This document shows positions 8,239 through 9,539 of a DNA stretch of 9,539 nucleotides, one piece after another. Position numbers and translations under genes: made by a program. The notes beneath the pieces were generated by a model. It ran no database searches. It was not told the DNA's origin and was given only the letters and a program-made list of their open reading frames with translations. The stretch's first letter is position 1; every line of letters starts with the position of its first letter. The DNA is from Pseudolabrys sp. (lineage in GTDB: Bacteria > Pseudomonadota > Alphaproteobacteria > Rhizobiales > Xanthobacteraceae), in NCBI GenBank assembly GCA_029945495.1, contig JAQSCR010000535.1:1-9539 (forward strand), read 5' to 3'.

Positions 8239-8700
8239 TCAGGCGGCCTTCGATTCGATGTTGACCGGGTGCTTCTTGCGGGTGCCGACCGCGATCCGGT
8301 TCCAGATGTTGATGGCGCCGATGACCATGATGATCCTGGCGATGTCGGCTTCCGAGAAGTGGGCGCGAAGCGCCTCATAATCCGCGTCCGGCGCCCGCGT
8401 CTCGGCCACCAGCGTCAGCGAGTCGGTGAAGGCGAGCACTGCCCGCTCGGCGTCGGTGTAGACGGCCGCCTCGTGCCAGGCCGAAACGAGATTGATCCAC
8501 TGTTCGCTCAGGCCGTCGGCCCGCGATTCCTTGACGTGCATGTCGACGCAATAGGCGCAGCCGTTAATGATCGAGGCGCGCAGCTTGATGAGATGAAAAA
8601 GCCGGCTCGGCAAGCCGCTGTTCTTGCAATGCATCTCCAGTGCAATCATGGCCTTGACGGCCTCCGGCGCGACGGCGGCGAAATCGAAACGTTGCTTCAT
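8239..8700 (-). CDS. Carboxymuconolactone decarboxylase / AhpD-like alkylhydroperoxidase family protein
   Basis: A small all-helical protein of 153 residues in the AhpD/CMD family. The signature NGCAYCVDMH gives the redox pair Cys48-x-x-Cys51 and the proton-relay His55, which is the pattern of the peroxidase-type members rather than true gamma-carboxymuconolactone decarboxylases. The C-terminal NRIAVGTRK (about 134-142) is also typical. Likely role: thiol-dependent peroxide or reactive-species reduction; the actual substrate is unknown. The start is well fixed: AAGAGGAG sits 6-7 nt before the ATG, and the rrf2 TAA stop overlaps this ribosome site (gap 12 bp). This means translational coupling and one transcript with the regulator. 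Regulation is presumably through the Rrf2 operator upstream of the operon. Confidence 0.92.
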   Translation of the reverse strand: MKQRFDFAAVAPEAVKAMIALEMHCKNSGLPSRLFHLIKLRASIINGCAYCVDMHVKESRADGLSEQWINLVSAWHEAAVYTDAERAVLAFTDSLTLVAETRAPDADYEALRAHFSEADIARIIMVIGAINIWNRIAVGTRKKHPVNIESKAA

Positions 8701-8703
8701 GGC

Positions 8704-8716
8704 AAACTCCTCTTAC
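8704..8716 (-). promoter_or_regulatory. Ribosome binding site of the ahpD-like gene overlapping the rrf2 stop
   Basis: Read on the minus strand, TAAGAGGAG contains both the TAA stop of the Rrf2 gene (8713-8715) and a near-perfect Shine-Dalgarno sequence for the next ATG at 8700. It is the strongest ribosome site in the window and supports coupled translation of the two genes. Confidence 0.8.
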
Positions 8717-9219
8717 GGGTTAGGCGATCGGTTACGTTCATTGAGATCGAAGAAGGCGCAGCTGCGCGTCGCGATCGCTTTGCCGAGCGCCGTGTCGGCG
8801 CCGCTGGTCAGATCCGCGAGGGTGACTTTCTTCAGCTCGGTGCGATAGGCGCTTTCCGCTTTCAGCATCGCCGCATTCACGGCGCAGGGCGCCTTGAAGA
8901 AATGCGCGGCGACCGGCGACGGCCCGCGCTGGCGAATTTCGCCGCAGCGAAAAGCCGGTGCCGGCCCTTCGACCGCGAGCACCACATCGAGCAGCGTGAT
9001 CTTGTCGGCCGGGCGTGCCAACCGGTAACCGCCTTTCGGGCCTGGCACCGACTCGAGAAGTCCCGCGCCGGCCAGCGCCTGCAAATGTTTCAAGAGATAA
9101 CTCGCCGATACGCCGTGAAATTCCGCCAGCGCCGCCGCCGACAGCACGCCGCTGGGCGTCAAGCCGCTGAGCAGCAGCATGCAGTGGATCGCCTGTTCGA
9201 CGCCGTCGCCGAGTTTCAT
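8713..9219 (-). CDS. Rrf2 family transcriptional regulator
   Basis: 168 residues. A winged helix-turn-helix spans the N-terminal half: the HTH is at about 26-49 (LSAAALAEFHGVSASYLLKHLQAL) and the wing at 53-68 with the family signature GPKGGYRLAR. It is followed by the DVVLAVEG helix (78-85). Many Rrf2 proteins (IscR, NsrR) bind an Fe-S cluster through three closely spaced cysteines after this point. Here the cysteines are 13, 92, 112 and 154; Cys92 (FRCGEIRQRG) and Cys112 (APCAVN) are 20 apart and no third lies between, so the sensor must differ from the standard cluster site. The ATG is preceded by GGGAAGGGCGG with a slightly long spacing. It is first in an operon with the AhpD-like gene. 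A perfect palindrome over its predicted -10 points to autoregulation. Confidence 0.94.
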   Translation of the reverse strand: MKLGDGVEQAIHCMLLLSGLTPSGVLSAAALAEFHGVSASYLLKHLQALAGAGLLESVPGPKGGYRLARPADKITLLDVVLAVEGPAPAFRCGEIRQRGPSPVAAHFFKAPCAVNAAMLKAESAYRTELKKVTLADLTSGADTALGKAIATRSCAFFDLNERNRSPNP

Positions 9220-9255
9220 GGCGCGACCGCCCTTCCCGCCGCAGAATGCCGTGAC

Positions 9256-9286
9256 CTAATCATGGATATATAATATCCATGATTAG
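9256..9286. promoter_or_regulatory. Perfect palindromic operator, probable Rrf2 binding site
   Basis: CTAATCATGGATAT (9256-9269) and ATATCCATGATTAG (9273-9286) are exact reverse complements, 14 bp each, separated by ATA. The AT-rich 31-bp site stands out from GC-rich surroundings and lies 36 bp before the Rrf2 ATG. Its centre falls within the predicted rrf2 -10 box, so a bound dimer would exclude RNA polymerase. The plus strand of the centre also reads TATAAT (9269-9274), without a matching -35, so an effect on the divergent gene is possible. The assignment to Rrf2 rests on adjacency and symmetry. Confidence 0.82.
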
Positions 9287-9297
9287 TTGAGAGTCAA
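9270..9297 (-). promoter_or_regulatory. Predicted sigma-70-type promoter of rrf2-ahpD operon
   Basis: On the minus strand TTGACT (9297-9292) is followed after 16 nt by TATTAT (9275-9270), five of six matches to the -10 consensus. This predicts a start near 9263 and a leader of about 43 nt. The -10 and most of the spacer lie inside the palindromic operator. The -35 overlaps a small TTGA-GAG-TCAA symmetry at 9287-9297. Confidence 0.65.
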
Positions 9298-9339
9298 TCC
9301 TGTTCTGACCGCGCTGCGTCAGGCCATCGCCATCCCGTG

Positions 9340-9353
9340 TTGATTTGACGCAA
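9340..9353 (+). promoter_or_regulatory. FixK/FNR-type box upstream of universal stress protein gene
   Basis: TTGATTTGACGCAA fits the rhizobial FixK2 pattern TTG(A/C)-N6-(T/G)CAA exactly. Its centre (9346.5) is 41.5 bp before position 9388. A possible -10, TAGGCT (9376-9381), would set a start at about 9388, which is the class II activator arrangement. The ATG follows at 9409 with GGAG at 9395-9398. This suggests oxygen-limited induction of the stress protein. Short sites of this form also occur by chance. Confidence 0.55.
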
Positions 9354-9408
9354 AGGCCTTCCCGGCACGGTTTGCTAGGCTGGCGCAGTTTCCTGGAGTG
9401 GCCGATTT

Positions 9409-9539
9409 ATGCTGACGCTGCGTTCCATCATCCATCCGACCGATTTTTCCGACGCCAGCGCGGAAGCCTTCGCCCATGCCTTGCGTATTGCGCTAACGGC
9501 GAAATGCGCGCTCACTCTGGTGCATGTCGCCACCGGCCG
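9409..9539 (+). CDS. Universal stress protein (UspA family), 3'-truncated
   Basis: Only the first 43 codons are in the window, reading MLTLRSIIHPTDFSDASAEA and onward, then through an Ala-rich helix to a second strand, CALTLVHVAT. The pattern of beta-1 ending in HPTDFS, the helix AFAHALRIA and then strand LTLVHV is the start of the Usp alpha/beta fold. The Asp in PTDFS (Asp12) is the residue that contacts adenine in ATP-binding members; the glycine-rich phosphate loop would lie beyond the edge. The ATG is supported by GGAG 10 nt upstream. It is transcribed away from rrf2-ahpD. A FixK/FNR-type box upstream suggests anaerobic or microaerobic control. One or two Usp domains cannot be told. Confidence 0.85.
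   Translation, partial: MLTLRSIIHPTDFSDASAEAFAHALRIALTAKCALTLVHVATG

Noticed and set aside
8157..8378. Extension of the prfC frame by up to 74 codons upstream
   Set aside because: The extra residues are Ser/Pro/Arg-rich, overlap the well-supported ahpD-like gene, and precede the normal RF3 N-terminus.
7020..9273. Long plus-strand frames opposite prfC, the ahpD-like gene and rrf2
   Set aside because: They are shadows of conserved genes; their translations are low-complexity and the longest runs through several gene borders.

Overview
The window is GC-rich chromosomal DNA with housekeeping genes. Protein character, gene order and intergenic repeats all suggest an alphaproteobacterium of the Hyphomicrobiales, near Bradyrhizobium, Rhodopseudomonas or Pseudolabrys. 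That assignment is inferred from recognisable families and from a palindromic repeat type I associate with that group; no database was searched. I see no tRNA, rRNA, CRISPR array, insertion sequence or phage gene, and coding density is high.

Layout. On the plus strand the window opens inside purF (de novo purine synthesis), followed after 24 bp by a short-chain dehydrogenase. These converge on a long minus-strand series. A nested palindromic repeat of about 100 bp fills the gap between the convergent SDR and der genes. In transcription order from the right, the minus strand carries: an Rrf2-type regulator and an AhpD-like CxxC protein (one operon); prfC (release factor 3); a NnrU-family membrane protein with panB (pantothenate synthesis); then a YfgM/TPR-like membrane-anchored protein, a short Pro/Lys-rich lipoprotein and der (ribosome-assembly GTPase). 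The right edge cuts into a plus-strand universal stress protein gene.

How the genes relate. yfgM-like, lipoprotein and der recall the enterobacterial order yfgM-bamB-der, but here the bamB slot holds a 155-residue lipoprotein too small to be a beta-propeller. The rrf2-ahpD pair looks like a self-contained redox or stress-response unit.

The most informative non-coding DNA is the 189-bp gap between rrf2 and the stress protein gene. It holds a perfect 14+3+14 bp palindrome lying over the predicted rrf2 -10 box, which is a strong candidate autoregulatory operator. It also holds a TTGA-N6-GCAA site of FixK/FNR type, placed at the class II distance from a possible -10 of the stress protein gene. 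Two different redox or oxygen inputs therefore seem to meet in this gap. I found no clearly novel multi-gene system; the rest of the window is ordinary core genome.
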